NCBI GenBank assembly: GCA_040235375.1
Contig: JBECKQ010000006.1
Location: 1-15,000 of the forward strand
Source of the DNA: JBECKQ01 sp040235375
GTDB lineage: Bacteria; Planctomycetota; Phycisphaerae; UBA1845
Length of the DNA: 15,000 nt
Direction: 5' to 3'
Translations under genes and position numbers: made by a program
Shown: one piece after another, positions 1 to 8,660 of the stretch
Position numbering within the stretch: position 1 is the first letter of the stretch
Layout: every line of letters starts with the position of its first letter
Notes under the pieces: model-generated
What the model saw: only the letters and a program-made list of their open reading frames with translations
Database searches by the model: none
What the model was told of the DNA's origin: nothing

Positions 1-849
1 ATTCGTAGCCATCTCCGCGCCGGCGGAGCGTCGCACTTCGACGGGTGGGCGGCGCTGGCGTCGCGGGTCGAGGCCCGACCGGCGCAGAGTGAACTCGAAG
101 CGTTGCTGATCGAAGCGGAACTCATCCGGCGGTTTCGCCCGCCGTTCAACCGGCAGATGCGTGCCTGGACGCACTACTGCTACATCCGCGAATCGGCCGC
201 GGCGCATGCGCAGCTTGAAGTCTGCAATCAGCCATGCGGGGCGGGGCGCGTGTACGGCCCGTACCGCAAGCGGTTCATGGCTGAGGCGATCATCGAGAGC
301 GCGGCTTGCCTGTTCGGTCTGGCGCGATGTCCGGCCGAGACGCCGGACCTCGCCGCGCCGTTGCTGCCCTTCATGCAGGAGAGTCTCGCCTGCCAGCGTT
401 TCTTCGACGGCATGTGCACCGCGCCCTGCGCTCAGCGAATCGGAAAGGCGGACTATGCCGAACGCGTGCGGCGGCGGGATGCGCTGCTGACCGGCGCAGA
501 CGACAGCTCGATCGCCGCACTCGAACAGGACATTGCCGCCAGCGCCGATCACCCGATGGCGCAACACGCGATTGTTCTCCGCGCCGCCTTCGAGCGCGGG
601 GCGCTGCTCTGCAAGGCGGAGCGCCTGCTGGACGCGCCGATTCCACTGGCGGGCGGACTTATCGCGACGATCCACCGCACCGGCCTGGTGATCAGGCAGG
701 GCGCGGCGGATCGACATATCGATCAGCAGCGACCGGGGATGCGGCTGTCGAAGGCAGCCGCGGACATGCTCTGCATCGCGACTCGGCACATGCAGGCCGC
801 CGGCCCCGGTACACCTCAACCCGCCGGGGCGCAAGTAAAGCAGACTTGA
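1..849 (+). CDS. UvrC/Cho-like GIY-YIG nuclease protein, 5' end outside window
   Basis: The reading frame is open from base 1, so the start lies upstream; the TTG at 103 is internal. The visible part begins inside a GIY-YIG domain: an Arg at codon 2 fits the catalytic Arg of the family, and LLIEAELIRRFRPPFN (bases 103-150) is the classic end of the domain, with its catalytic Glu at 112-114. Next come RVYGPY, as in UvrC, and four cysteines spaced C-x20-C-x7-C-x3-C. The last three match the spacing of the UvrC iron-sulfur cysteines. A degraded UVR-like helical segment follows. The protein ends about 70 residues later, without the RNase H-like C-terminal nuclease domain of true UvrC. It could be a Cho-type protein, or the tail of a DnaQ-exonuclease/GIY-YIG fusion; the missing N-terminus would decide. 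A role in DNA repair incision is inferred from the family. The TGA stop overlaps the candidate fic promoter. Confidence 0.8.
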   Translation: MRSHLRAGGASHFDGWAALASRVEARPAQSELEALLIEAELIRRFRPPFNRQMRAWTHYCYIRESAAAHAQLEVCNQPCGAGRVYGPYRKRFMAEAIIESAACLFGLARCPAETPDLAAPLLPFMQESLACQRFFDGMCTAPCAQRIGKADYAERVRRRDALLTGADDSSIAALEQDIAASADHPMAQHAIVLRAAFERGALLCKAERLLDAPIPLAGGLIATIHRTGLVIRQGAADRHIDQQRPGMRLSKAAADMLCIATRHMQAAGPGTPQPAGAQVKQT

Positions 850-882
850 CTAGCAGTGCCCACTAGGTAACATTTCTTTACT
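834..882. repeat. Inverted repeat AGTAAAG / CTTTACT with ACTAG motifs
   Basis: AGTAAAG at 834-840 is matched by its exact reverse complement CTTTACT at 876-882. ACTAG occurs at 849, 862 and 880, and ACTAGCAG occurs as a direct repeat at 849-856 and 880-887. The motifs flank and overlap the candidate fic promoter. This is compatible with an operator, possibly bound by the winged-helix end of the Fic protein itself, but that is inference. Confidence 0.4.
846..873 (+). promoter_or_regulatory. Candidate sigma70-type promoter of the fic gene
   Basis: TTGACT at 846-851 and TAACAT at 868-873 are separated by 16 bases. They match the -35 consensus at 5/6 and the -10 consensus at 4/6. Transcription would start near 880, about 38 bases before the fic ATG. 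The -35 box contains the stop codon of the upstream gene, so fic need not be cotranscribed with it. Confidence 0.45.
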
Positions 883-917
883 AGCAGGATCAAACGGCTA
901 ACGAAAGCTGACCAGCG

Positions 918-2075
918 ATGCCCCGCGTTACCGGAACCTACGCCGTCACCGCCGTGGCCGGCGAACGCATCCGCGCGTTCGTCCCGCGTCCGCTCCCGCC
1001 AGCCGAGCCGCCGCTCGTTCTCGACGAGGCCATGCAGGATTGCCTCGCGAGGGCAAACGCGGCCCTCGATCGATTGAACGTTGCCGCCGCCATGGTCCCC
1101 AGCGCCGAGTGGTTCCTCTACGGCTTCGTGCGGAAAGAAGCGGTCGTCTCGTCGCAGCTCGAAGGCACGCAGGCGACCCTTCGCGACGTGCTGACCTTCG
1201 AGGCGACTGACCAGGTGGACAACTTCGAAGACGTGCAGGAGGTCTGCAACTACGTTGCGGCGCTGGCGTACGCTCGCAAGCAACTGGCGGCGAAGAAGGG
1301 CCTCCCGCTCAGCACGCGGCTGCTCTGCGAGGCGCACAAGCGCCTGATGAAGGGGGCGCGCGGAGCGAACAAGCAGCCAGGACAACTACGCCGGTCGCAA
1401 AACTGGATCGGCGGGACGCGACCGGGAACGGCCCGCTTCGTTCCGCCGCCGCCGAACCTCGTTGCGGAATGCATGGCCGCACTGGAAAAGTGGATACATG
1501 CGGACGATCCGCTGCCGCCGCTCGTTCGCGCCGGACTCGCTCACGTTCAGTTCGAGACCATCCATCCCTTCCTCGATGGCAACGGCAGGGTCGGGCGCCT
1601 GCTGATCGCTTTGCTCATGGAACAGTGGGGATTGCTCGCTTCGCCGGTGCTGTACCTCAGCCTGTCGCTGAAGCACCGCCAGGCGGATTATTACAGCGGG
1701 CTGTCCGCGGTGCGCACCGACGGTGACTGGGAAGGATGGACGCAGTTCTTCCTCGAATGCGTGCGCGAGGCCGCGGACGACGGCGTGTCCGTGGCCGAAA
1801 AGCTCTTCGCGTTGCTCAGCGAGGACCGGGGCAGGCTGCTCGGCACCGCCGGCGTGACCGTACCGGCCATCCAACTGCTCGAGCAGTTACCCCTTCATCC
1901 GATGGTGACTTTGCCGAGGGTCCTAACCCTGCTGGACGTGTCCAAACCGACGGGCTCCAAGGCGATCGCCGCCTTGCAGAAACTTGGCATTTTGCACGAA
2001 ACGACCGGCAAAAAACGCGATCGGGTATACGCCTACCACGACTATCTCCGTCTGCTCACGAGTGACATGGAGTGA
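918..2075 (+). CDS. Fic family protein (AMP-transferase) with N-terminal inhibitory helix and C-terminal winged helix
   Basis: Fic enzymes transfer AMP (or another phosphate-containing group) from a nucleotide to hydroxyl side chains of target proteins. The catalytic motif HPFLDGNGRVGR is at residues 216-227 and is complete, including His216 and the anion-binding loop. SSQLEG at residues 78-83 fits the inhibitory motif [S/T]xxxE[G/N]; its Glu blocks productive ATP binding, so this is a class II type with the inhibitor at its own N-terminus. GQLRRSQNWIGG (155-166), followed by a stretch ending in FVPPPP, is the usual flap region. Residues about 325-375 look like a winged helix-turn-helix, common in this architecture and a possible autoregulator. 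At 385 aa the length is normal. ATG 918 is the first start after the gap; no strong Shine-Dalgarno is visible. The gene converges on the ABC permease gene with only 12 bases between. The target is unknown. Confidence 0.93.
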   Translation: MPRVTGTYAVTAVAGERIRAFVPRPLPPAEPPLVLDEAMQDCLARANAALDRLNVAAAMVPSAEWFLYGFVRKEAVVSSQLEGTQATLRDVLTFEATDQVDNFEDVQEVCNYVAALAYARKQLAAKKGLPLSTRLLCEAHKRLMKGARGANKQPGQLRRSQNWIGGTRPGTARFVPPPPNLVAECMAALEKWIHADDPLPPLVRAGLAHVQFETIHPFLDGNGRVGRLLIALLMEQWGLLASPVLYLSLSLKHRQADYYSGLSAVRTDGDWEGWTQFFLECVREAADDGVSVAEKLFALLSEDRGRLLGTAGVTVPAIQLLEQLPLHPMVTLPRVLTLLDVSKPTGSKAIAALQKLGILHETTGKKRDRVYAYHDYLRLLTSDME

Positions 2076-2087
2076 TCCGCGTGCAAG

Positions 2088-3803
2088 TCACAACTCGGCG
2101 CGATGGAGGTGTCGAGCGCCGATCGTGAGGGCGATGACGCCGCAGACGATGCCGAAGGCGGAGACAATCGCTGCGATGAGCAGCGTCCGCATGTCAATAG
2201 CGCCTTGAAAACCGGCGAATCTGTTGTGAATGCCCAGGGCAGCCATACCGACCAGCATCGCCAGGACCAGCGTGACGGAGGCGATCAGGTTCACCGTGCC
2301 GCCGAAGCCGTTGGCGATGCGCGCCGCGTTTCGCTGCCCGAACATCGGCAGGCGGGCGCCGAACCCGACGGCGAATCCGCACAGCCCGAAGCTCACGGCG
2401 AACGTCACGGTGATCTGCAATAGCGCCCAGGGCAGCGGCATCTTGAGCATCGTGGCCGCGACGATCGTCGTGCCGACGGCGACACCCGCGGCGACGGTCA
2501 TCGCGAACGCAAACTTCGCGGCAAGCAGTTGCCTCGGCGACAACGGCAACATGCCGATCAGCCACATCTGCAGGCCCTCGAGCGAAACCAGCGGGAAGAC
2601 GAACCGGCTGGTGAACGTGGCCAGGATGAAGCTGATCGCCCCGAAGTTGAGAAACGGAATGATCATGCCCCAGCCTTCGAGCGGCTGGCCGCCGGCGTAG
2701 CGCGGCACGTTAACGAGGTAGAGAATCATCAGCCCGAAGAGAATGACAAGCTGCGTCCACTGGAGCGGATCGCGAAAGAACGTGCGGAGGTCCTTGGCGG
2801 CGATCAGCCGGAGCCGGTGCGGAAGGTAGAAGAAAACCAGTCCGGGCAGACCGGCCGTCGGCTCGACATACGCGCGCCGCTGCCAGCCTTTCGTGGACTG
2901 GGCGTGGTCGAAGGCCACCAGAAAACGCGAGGAAACGGCCCGCAGCACGAGCCAACTCAAGAACAGGCCGTTCGCCAGCGTGACGCCCAAGTAGAGGAGC
3001 GCCTCGATGCTGCGGTCCTGCATCGACGCCTCGACGCCCTTGCTCACCCAGGCGTTCGGCAAGAACGCCCCTTGGATCAGGCTGATGCGAAACAGGAACT
3101 GCTTCAGCCAGCGGACGGCCTCCGCCTCGCCGACCTTCATCGTCTTCAGGAACCAGACGACCGTAATCGCCAGCACGATCAGCAGACCGATCAACAGCTT
3201 CCTGCGCATATCGCGATTCAAAAACCGGGCGACGCCCCACGCCAGCAGCAGTCCCATCGCGCCGGGAATCGGCACAAAGCAGAGAAAGAACGAGAGAAAC
3301 AGCGGGTAGTAGTACCACGGCTCGTCAGTGAGATCGGCCATGGCCATCATCAGCGGCAGGCCGAGCAGGATCAGCGACCAGCTCGAGAACACCAGCGTCT
3401 CGATGTACTTCATCGAAACATACGCCCGCGGGTGAACCGGTGAGGCCAGCAGATACATCGCCTCCGGCGCCGCAAACAGCGACATATAGGCGATGATCGC
3501 GTTCGAGACGGTCAACATCACCAGCAGGGCGAGAAAGAAGAAGCTGAATACGAGAGGAATCGCCACTGCGGCCTCGAGCGGCGTTCGTTGAAAGTACTCG
3601 AACACCGTCCGGAACAGAAAGTAGAGACCGAGCCAGATCGCCACGAGAAACCCCATGGTCATGGCGAACCGCAAGGGAGCCTCCGCGACAGCCGAGGCAA
3701 GCTGGTTACCCGCGGCGCGCAGTTTCACGCGAAGCAGCAGCCCGACGCCGGCGGGCCGCGCTCCGCGCGCAAGCCATGCGGGTACGCTAGCGCTCGTGGA
3801 CAT
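2088..3803 (-). CDS. ABC exporter permease, about 12 membrane segments
   Basis: A membrane protein of 571 aa with about twelve hydrophobic segments in two sets, six in residues 45-295 and six in 350-570. A cytoplasmic stretch between them contains KDLRTFFRDPLQW (about 338-350), a phrase often seen in large ABC-2-like exporter permeases. It should form the membrane channel for the ATPase encoded just upstream. The substrate cannot be read from the sequence. ATG 3803 overlaps the 3' end of the ATPase gene by 17 bases. GTG 3806, directly in front, is an alternative. GGAG lies 9 bases before the ATG and 6 before the GTG, so both are possible. Overlap and order point to translational coupling and a 1:1 complex. 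Its stop is 12 bases from the stop of the convergent fic gene, and no terminator hairpin fits between. Confidence 0.88.
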   Translation of the reverse strand: MSTSASVPAWLARGARPAGVGLLLRVKLRAAGNQLASAVAEAPLRFAMTMGFLVAIWLGLYFLFRTVFEYFQRTPLEAAVAIPLVFSFFFLALLVMLTVSNAIIAYMSLFAAPEAMYLLASPVHPRAYVSMKYIETLVFSSWSLILLGLPLMMAMADLTDEPWYYYPLFLSFFLCFVPIPGAMGLLLAWGVARFLNRDMRRKLLIGLLIVLAITVVWFLKTMKVGEAEAVRWLKQFLFRISLIQGAFLPNAWVSKGVEASMQDRSIEALLYLGVTLANGLFLSWLVLRAVSSRFLVAFDHAQSTKGWQRRAYVEPTAGLPGLVFFYLPHRLRLIAAKDLRTFFRDPLQWTQLVILFGLMILYLVNVPRYAGGQPLEGWGMIIPFLNFGAISFILATFTSRFVFPLVSLEGLQMWLIGMLPLSPRQLLAAKFAFAMTVAAGVAVGTTIVAATMLKMPLPWALLQITVTFAVSFGLCGFAVGFGARLPMFGQRNAARIANGFGGTVNLIASVTLVLAMLVGMAALGIHNRFAGFQGAIDMRTLLIAAIVSAFGIVCGVIALTIGARHLHRAEL

Positions 3804-4548
3804 CACCGGCTGCTCCGTTGGAAGGATGCGTCAGCTCGAGGAAGATATCCTCGAGCGACCGCTGGCTGCGTGCCTGGTGACGCAATTCGTCGAACGTGCC
3901 CAGGGCGATCAGCTTCCCCTGGTCGATGATTCCGATCCGATCGGCGACGGCCTCGGCAATCTCCAGCGTGTGCGTGCTCATGAATACCGTTCGCCCCTGC
4001 CGCACGCGCGTTCTGAACAGGTCCTTCACGACGCGCACGGTCCGTGGATCGAGGCCCACCATCGGCTCATCGATCACGAGCACGCGCGGGTCGTGCAGCA
4101 GCGCGGCGGCGAGCACGACCTTCTGCTTCATGCCGTGGCTGTAGCTTTCCGTGAGCTTGTCGAGGAACTCCTCCATGTCGAGCTTCTCGGTGAGTTCGGC
4201 GACGGTTGCGTCGCGAGTAGCGGCTGGCACGGCGTACATCTCGGCCACGAAGCTCAGGAATTCGCGGCCGGTCAGCTTGTCGTAGAGGAACGGCTGGTCC
4301 GGCACGTACGCGAGCTGCGCCTTGGCGGCGAGGCCGTCCGTGCCCATCACGTGGCCGCAGACGCAGATCTGGCCGCGCTGCGGTCGCAGAAGGCCGCAGA
4401 TCATCTTGATGGTCGTGGTCTTGCCGGCGCCATTCGGACCGAGAAAGGCGAACAGCTCGCCTTCGGCAATGGACAAGGTGAGGTCGTGCACGGCAACCTT
4501 CCGACCATAGTGCTTGTACACACTCTCGATGTCGATGGCCGTGGTCAT
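3787..4548 (-). CDS. ABC transporter ATP-binding protein
   Basis: A 253-aa nucleotide-binding subunit that powers the permease encoded downstream. All ABC motifs are visible: Walker A GPNGAGKT (37-44), Q-loop Gln85 in YVPDQP, signature SHGMKQK (137-143, the variant common in ABC-2 exporters instead of LSGGQ), Walker B VLVIDEP (157-162) with catalytic Glu, D-loop at GLD, and H-loop His193 in STHTLE. Length and motif spacing are normal. The start ATG (4546-4548) overlaps the TGA of the upstream gene as ATGA. GGGAGGAG ends 5 bases before it, the strongest ribosome binding site in the window. The gene sits in the middle of a three-gene operon. The signature variant and the ABC-2-like permease favour an exporter over an importer. 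Confidence 0.96.
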   Translation of the reverse strand: MTTAIDIESVYKHYGRKVAVHDLTLSIAEGELFAFLGPNGAGKTTTIKMICGLLRPQRGQICVCGHVMGTDGLAAKAQLAYVPDQPFLYDKLTGREFLSFVAEMYAVPAATRDATVAELTEKLDMEEFLDKLTESYSHGMKQKVVLAAALLHDPRVLVIDEPMVGLDPRTVRVVKDLFRTRVRQGRTVFMSTHTLEIAEAVADRIGIIDQGKLIALGTFDELRHQARSQRSLEDIFLELTHPSNGAAGDVHER

Positions 4549-5429
4549 CGACTCCTCCCTCGCCGTTCAAGTGGTCGATCGCTCGACGCGCCGGAGTCCT
4601 GCGGACGAACTGGGAACCGCGCCTGCGCCGCGCTTCTGAGCGCCTGGTCATAGGGCTCGGCGATGGTCGTGAACTTGCCGCCATAGGGCAGCTCGATCTC
4701 CTGGCGCAGGACCTGGCCGTTCGGGTCGACCCAGGCCTTGGCCTTGTCGGCCTCCAGCACGAAGCAGGACTTCGCACCGTCCGGCCCCTGAAGCATCTGC
4801 GTCCCGGTGACGTTCACCACCAGCGGCATCAGCTTCGCACCGGCGCCGGTGAGCACCGCCAGCGGATTGACCACGTACATTCGCCACGACTGACCGACCT
4901 CGAGGCTGGGCATCGGGGGAAACGGGTGAAACGCATCCGCCACCAGCCCAGCGACCGACGCATCCACCTTGAATAGCTGCGTGCGAGCGGTTCCCACGTC
5001 GAGGCGGAACGCGAGGTAGCCGCTGTAGCGCTCACCCTGGAGGGAGACGGGCTCGCCATATCCGAAGAGCTCCAGCGCGAACGAATCGAGCTTGCCGTCG
5101 GTAGTAAAGTCCGTATCGATGCGGACGAGCATGGGCGGCATCTCGGGCAGCGGCGGCATGCGCGGGATGTCGCTGAGCCAGATGATGTCCTGGCGGGAGA
5201 GCCCCGCCGTCGTGGGGATGTATTCGGTCCAGACGGTGCCGACACGCTTGCCGCCGGCGGACTCGATCCGGGCCTGTGACACGGAATGCTGCCTGGAGAG
5301 CCAGTCACCGGCAACGAATTTCGGGAGGTCCTGTGCGGTCCAGGCCGGCACGACGTCGTGAGCCACCAGCCAGCTCATGGACGCGAGCCAGAAGAGAACC
5401 ACAAAAATGGACAGCGAGCGACCGAGCAT
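4545..5429 (-). CDS. Membrane-anchored exported protein of unknown function, first gene of ABC operon
   Basis: I do not recognise this 294-aa protein. Residues 5-23 form one hydrophobic segment, so it is probably anchored in the cytoplasmic membrane with the rest outside. The remainder is rich in predicted beta strands with aromatic and Gly-Pro turns. WVDPNGQVLRQEIELPYGG (about 233-251) resembles the last strands of outer-face domains found next to transglutaminase-type proteins, but this is a weak likeness. The C-terminal 25 residues are Arg/Ser-rich and look disordered. It overlaps the ATPase gene by 4 bases (ATGA), so it is translated together with the transporter and may be an accessory or substrate-binding subunit. 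There is no lipobox cysteine near the N-terminus. The start ATG is 46 bases downstream of a good -10 box. Confidence 0.78.
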   Translation of the reverse strand: MLGRSLSIFVVLFWLASMSWLVAHDVVPAWTAQDLPKFVAGDWLSRQHSVSQARIESAGGKRVGTVWTEYIPTTAGLSRQDIIWLSDIPRMPPLPEMPPMLVRIDTDFTTDGKLDSFALELFGYGEPVSLQGERYSGYLAFRLDVGTARTQLFKVDASVAGLVADAFHPFPPMPSLEVGQSWRMYVVNPLAVLTGAGAKLMPLVVNVTGTQMLQGPDGAKSCFVLEADKAKAWVDPNGQVLRQEIELPYGGKFTTIAEPYDQALRSAAQARFPVRPQDSGASSDRPLERRGRSR

Positions 5430-5474
5430 GGGCGTGGCGAACTTTGTTGAAGACGCGTATCAACGGAGCGTTCG

Positions 5475-5504
5475 ATTGTAGGGACTGCACGAAGGCAGGG
5501 TCAA
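5475..5504 (-). promoter_or_regulatory. Candidate sigma70 promoter of the exported protein/ABC operon
   Basis: Read on the minus strand, TTGACC (5504-5499) and TACAAT (5480-5475) are separated by 18 bases, each 5/6 to consensus. Transcription would begin near 5468, about 40 bases before the ATG at 5429. The position fits expression of all three operon genes from this site. Confidence 0.55.
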
Positions 5505-5581
5505 TTGCCCTGAATGCGGTTATACTTGTTTCGACGTTTTTCGAGAGGTATGCGACAATCGTTGCGACGCGACGCAAACGA

Positions 5582-6301
5582 ATGAAACGCCGCAGAACGC
5601 GGAGGTGGGTGGTTACCGGGCTCGCCGTCGCCGGCCTGCTGCTCCTCGTTGGGCTCGTGTTCGGCTGGGCCGCGTTTCATCACACGCCGTCGTGGTATCA
5701 GCCTGTCGAGGTCTCGCGCGCCGAGCTTACCCGCGTTCGCAACAGCCTGCCGAACACCTATCAGTCACTGACCGATCAAATCGTCGCGGGCAAGGTGTTC
5801 GAGTTCACCATCTCCGATCGGACCGTGACCGAGTGGATCGTTGAGCGGGCGGAGCTTTATCCGGAATCCGGCGACTGGCTGCCGCCCTGGTTCCACGATC
5901 CGGTGGTCCGTTTCGTGCATGGCCGGTGCATTCTGTCCGGCCGGATCGACTACCAGGGCTGGAAGACCGTCCTCGGCATTCATCTGGCGGCGGCGGTGAA
6001 CAACGACGAGGTCACGGTGCGCGTGGCGAAGGTGACGGCCGGCTCGCTGCCGGTGCCGCTTGCGTTTCTCGAGAAACCGCTCGCCAGCCTGTTGAACGAC
6101 CGCCGGCTGGAGCCGAAGCTCATGCCTGATCCGCTGGCCGGCATCGTGCGCCGGTTGCAGCGGCAGGGTGTGCAGGACCTGGTCGCCCACGGCGTCAGTT
6201 GGCGGAACATCTTCGAGTTGGGCCGCAGGGAACGCGTCATCAAGATACGCGGCATTTCCGCGTCAGATGGCGAGCTTCGCGCACTGATCGAACCGCGGTG
6301 A
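5582..6301 (+). CDS. Small membrane-anchored protein of unknown function
   Basis: A 239-aa protein, not recognised. It begins with a basic stretch (KRRRTRR), followed by one hydrophobic helix at residues 9-31, giving an N-in single-pass anchor. The rest (about 200 residues) should lie outside the membrane. It contains regularly spaced hydrophobic strands such as VRFVHGRCILSGRIDY and a conserved-looking HxAAAVNNDEVTVRV stretch, which suggests a beta-rich domain. No catalytic motif is visible. The frame stays open upstream to about 5276, but that part reads antisense to the divergent gene and has no good start; ATG 5582 directly precedes the signal-anchor and is preferred. No clear Shine-Dalgarno is seen. 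TATACT at 5521-5526 could serve as a -10 box but lacks a matching -35. The gene is divergent from the ABC operon and convergent with rho. Confidence 0.75.
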   Translation: MKRRRTRRWVVTGLAVAGLLLLVGLVFGWAAFHHTPSWYQPVEVSRAELTRVRNSLPNTYQSLTDQIVAGKVFEFTISDRTVTEWIVERAELYPESGDWLPPWFHDPVVRFVHGRCILSGRIDYQGWKTVLGIHLAAAVNNDEVTVRVAKVTAGSLPVPLAFLEKPLASLLNDRRLEPKLMPDPLAGIVRRLQRQGVQDLVAHGVSWRNIFELGRRERVIKIRGISASDGELRALIEPR

Positions 6302-6326
6302 CGGGCGGCTGCCCTCGTCGTGTCGG

Positions 6327-6350
6327 GTGGCACCACTGAAGTGGTGGTAC
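6327..6350. terminator. Hairpin of the GTGGCAC type between convergent genes
   Basis: Two 11-base arms, GTGGCACCACT (6327-6337) and AGTGGTGGTAC (6340-6350), pair with one GU wobble and one G-G mismatch around a 2-base gap. The innermost seven pairs are perfect. There is no T-run on either side, so it is not a standard intrinsic terminator. It lies between the convergent genes 5582-6301 and rho and may still mark transcript ends. It shares GTGGCAC with the hairpin at 10344-10392. Confidence 0.5.
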
Positions 6351-6361
6351 ATGGATCAGTC

Positions 6362-6393
6362 ACTGAAAACTGGACACTGAGGACTGAAAACTG
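6362..6393. repeat. Short tandem-like repeat ACTGAAAACTG
   Basis: ACTGAAAACTG occurs at 6362-6372 and again at 6383-6393, 21 bases apart. A partial copy (CACTGA, 6375-6380) lies between and CAGTCACTGA just before. Together with the neighbouring hairpin it fills the whole gap before rho. Simple dispersed repeats of this kind are known from intergenic regions of several bacterial genomes; no function is claimed. Confidence 0.55.
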
Positions 6394-6406
6394 CTCGTGA
6401 TCGCCA

Positions 6407-7885
<1,479 letters not shown>

Positions 7886-7951
7886 CGAATGGGTCTCCTG
7901 AAGGGACAGCCGTCTTATTGACTTCAGACTGTTTAAGGGAACGTTTTCCTT

Positions 7952-7966
7952 GCTGCCGCTGGCAGC
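7952..7966. promoter_or_regulatory. Hairpin in the coaE-rho intergenic leader
   Basis: GCTGCC (7952-7957) and GGCAGC (7961-7966) form a perfect 6-bp stem with a 3-base loop, in the middle of the 133-base gap between coaE and rho. There is no T-run. A second small palindrome, GTAAG-GG-CTTAC (8006-8017), sits right after the coaE stop. Rho genes in other bacteria are autoregulated by attenuation in the leader, so a regulatory role is possible but is inference. I see no convincing separate rho promoter. Confidence 0.35.
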
Positions 7967-8018
7967 CGTGTTGACTCAACGATTCCACTTCGCTCGCGCC
8001 GTGCGGTAAGGGCTTACG

Positions 8019-8660
8019 TTAGTCGTCGGGGCCGCGTTGCCGTTTTGAGCTTGCCTCGAGAATCACCCGTTCGAACAGTGCGTGAACATCGGCACGGAGT
8101 TGAGCGAGGTCCGATGAGTTGTTTACCACTACATAATCGGCTCGACTCTTTTTCTTGTCCAGAGCATTCTGCGATTTTTCTCGCCGAGCCCATTCCTCCG
8201 TCGACCAGCCGCGACGCTCCACGACGCGCCGGCGGCGCACTTCCTCGTCCGCCTCGACGAAGATGACGGCATCACATCGCTCGTCGAGGTTGGATTCGAC
8301 GAGCAACGGCGTGTCCAGCACGATCGCCCGAACCTGAGGGTCACACTGGTGACGCTCGATCAGGCGCTCCCGCTCGCGCGCAATCCGCGGATGGACCAGC
8401 CGCTCCAGTCGGCGGCGATCATTTGGATCGCGAAAGATGATCTCTGCGATTCGTTTGCGATCCAGTTCGCCCGACCCGTCGAGAATCGAGTTCCCCCACC
8501 AGGACTGAAGTTCCCGCCTGACATCGGGATGATGCAACTGGGCGAGATTCAGCTCGTCAGAATCGACGACTGCCGCCCCCGCCTCCCTGAGGAGTCGGGC
8601 CACCGTCGTCTTGCCGGAGCCGATACCGCCGGCCAACCCAATGACCGGTTTAAGCGCCAC
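8019..8660 (-). CDS. coaE: Dephospho-CoA kinase
   Basis: Catalyses the last step of coenzyme A synthesis, phosphorylation of dephospho-CoA on the ribose 3'-OH by ATP. From the GTG at 8660 the protein has 213 aa, the family size. It has P-loop GGIGSGKT close to the N-terminus, the DSDELN segment that follows (family DADxI), LVHPRI in the CoA domain, VLDTPLLVE (family DxPLLFE), and the lid and C-terminal helices. The C-terminus is basic and short. Start choice is uncertain: TTG 8690 adds ten residues (MDRSWRARLR) in front of the usual beginning, and neither start has a clear Shine-Dalgarno. GTG 8660 is preferred because it places the P-loop at the usual distance. The gene is probably transcribed from the promoter at 8960-8988 with a long leader, and rho follows downstream. 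Confidence 0.95.
   Translation of the reverse strand: MALKPVIGLAGGIGSGKTTVARLLREAGAAVVDSDELNLAQLHHPDVRRELQSWWGNSILDGSGELDRKRIAEIIFRDPNDRRRLERLVHPRIARERERLIERHQCDPQVRAIVLDTPLLVESNLDERCDAVIFVEADEEVRRRRVVERRGWSTEEWARREKSQNALDKKKSRADYVVVNNSSDLAQLRADVHALFERVILEASSKRQRGPDD

Noticed and set aside
2529..3443. 304-codon open frame antisense to the ABC permease
   Set aside because: It is Arg/Gln/His-rich with no hydrophobic core or motif, and it lies opposite a clear 12-helix permease.
5276..5581. Upstream extension of the 5582-6301 gene
   Set aside because: It would overlap the divergent exported-protein gene and its promoter, and would put 100 unconserved residues before the natural membrane anchor.
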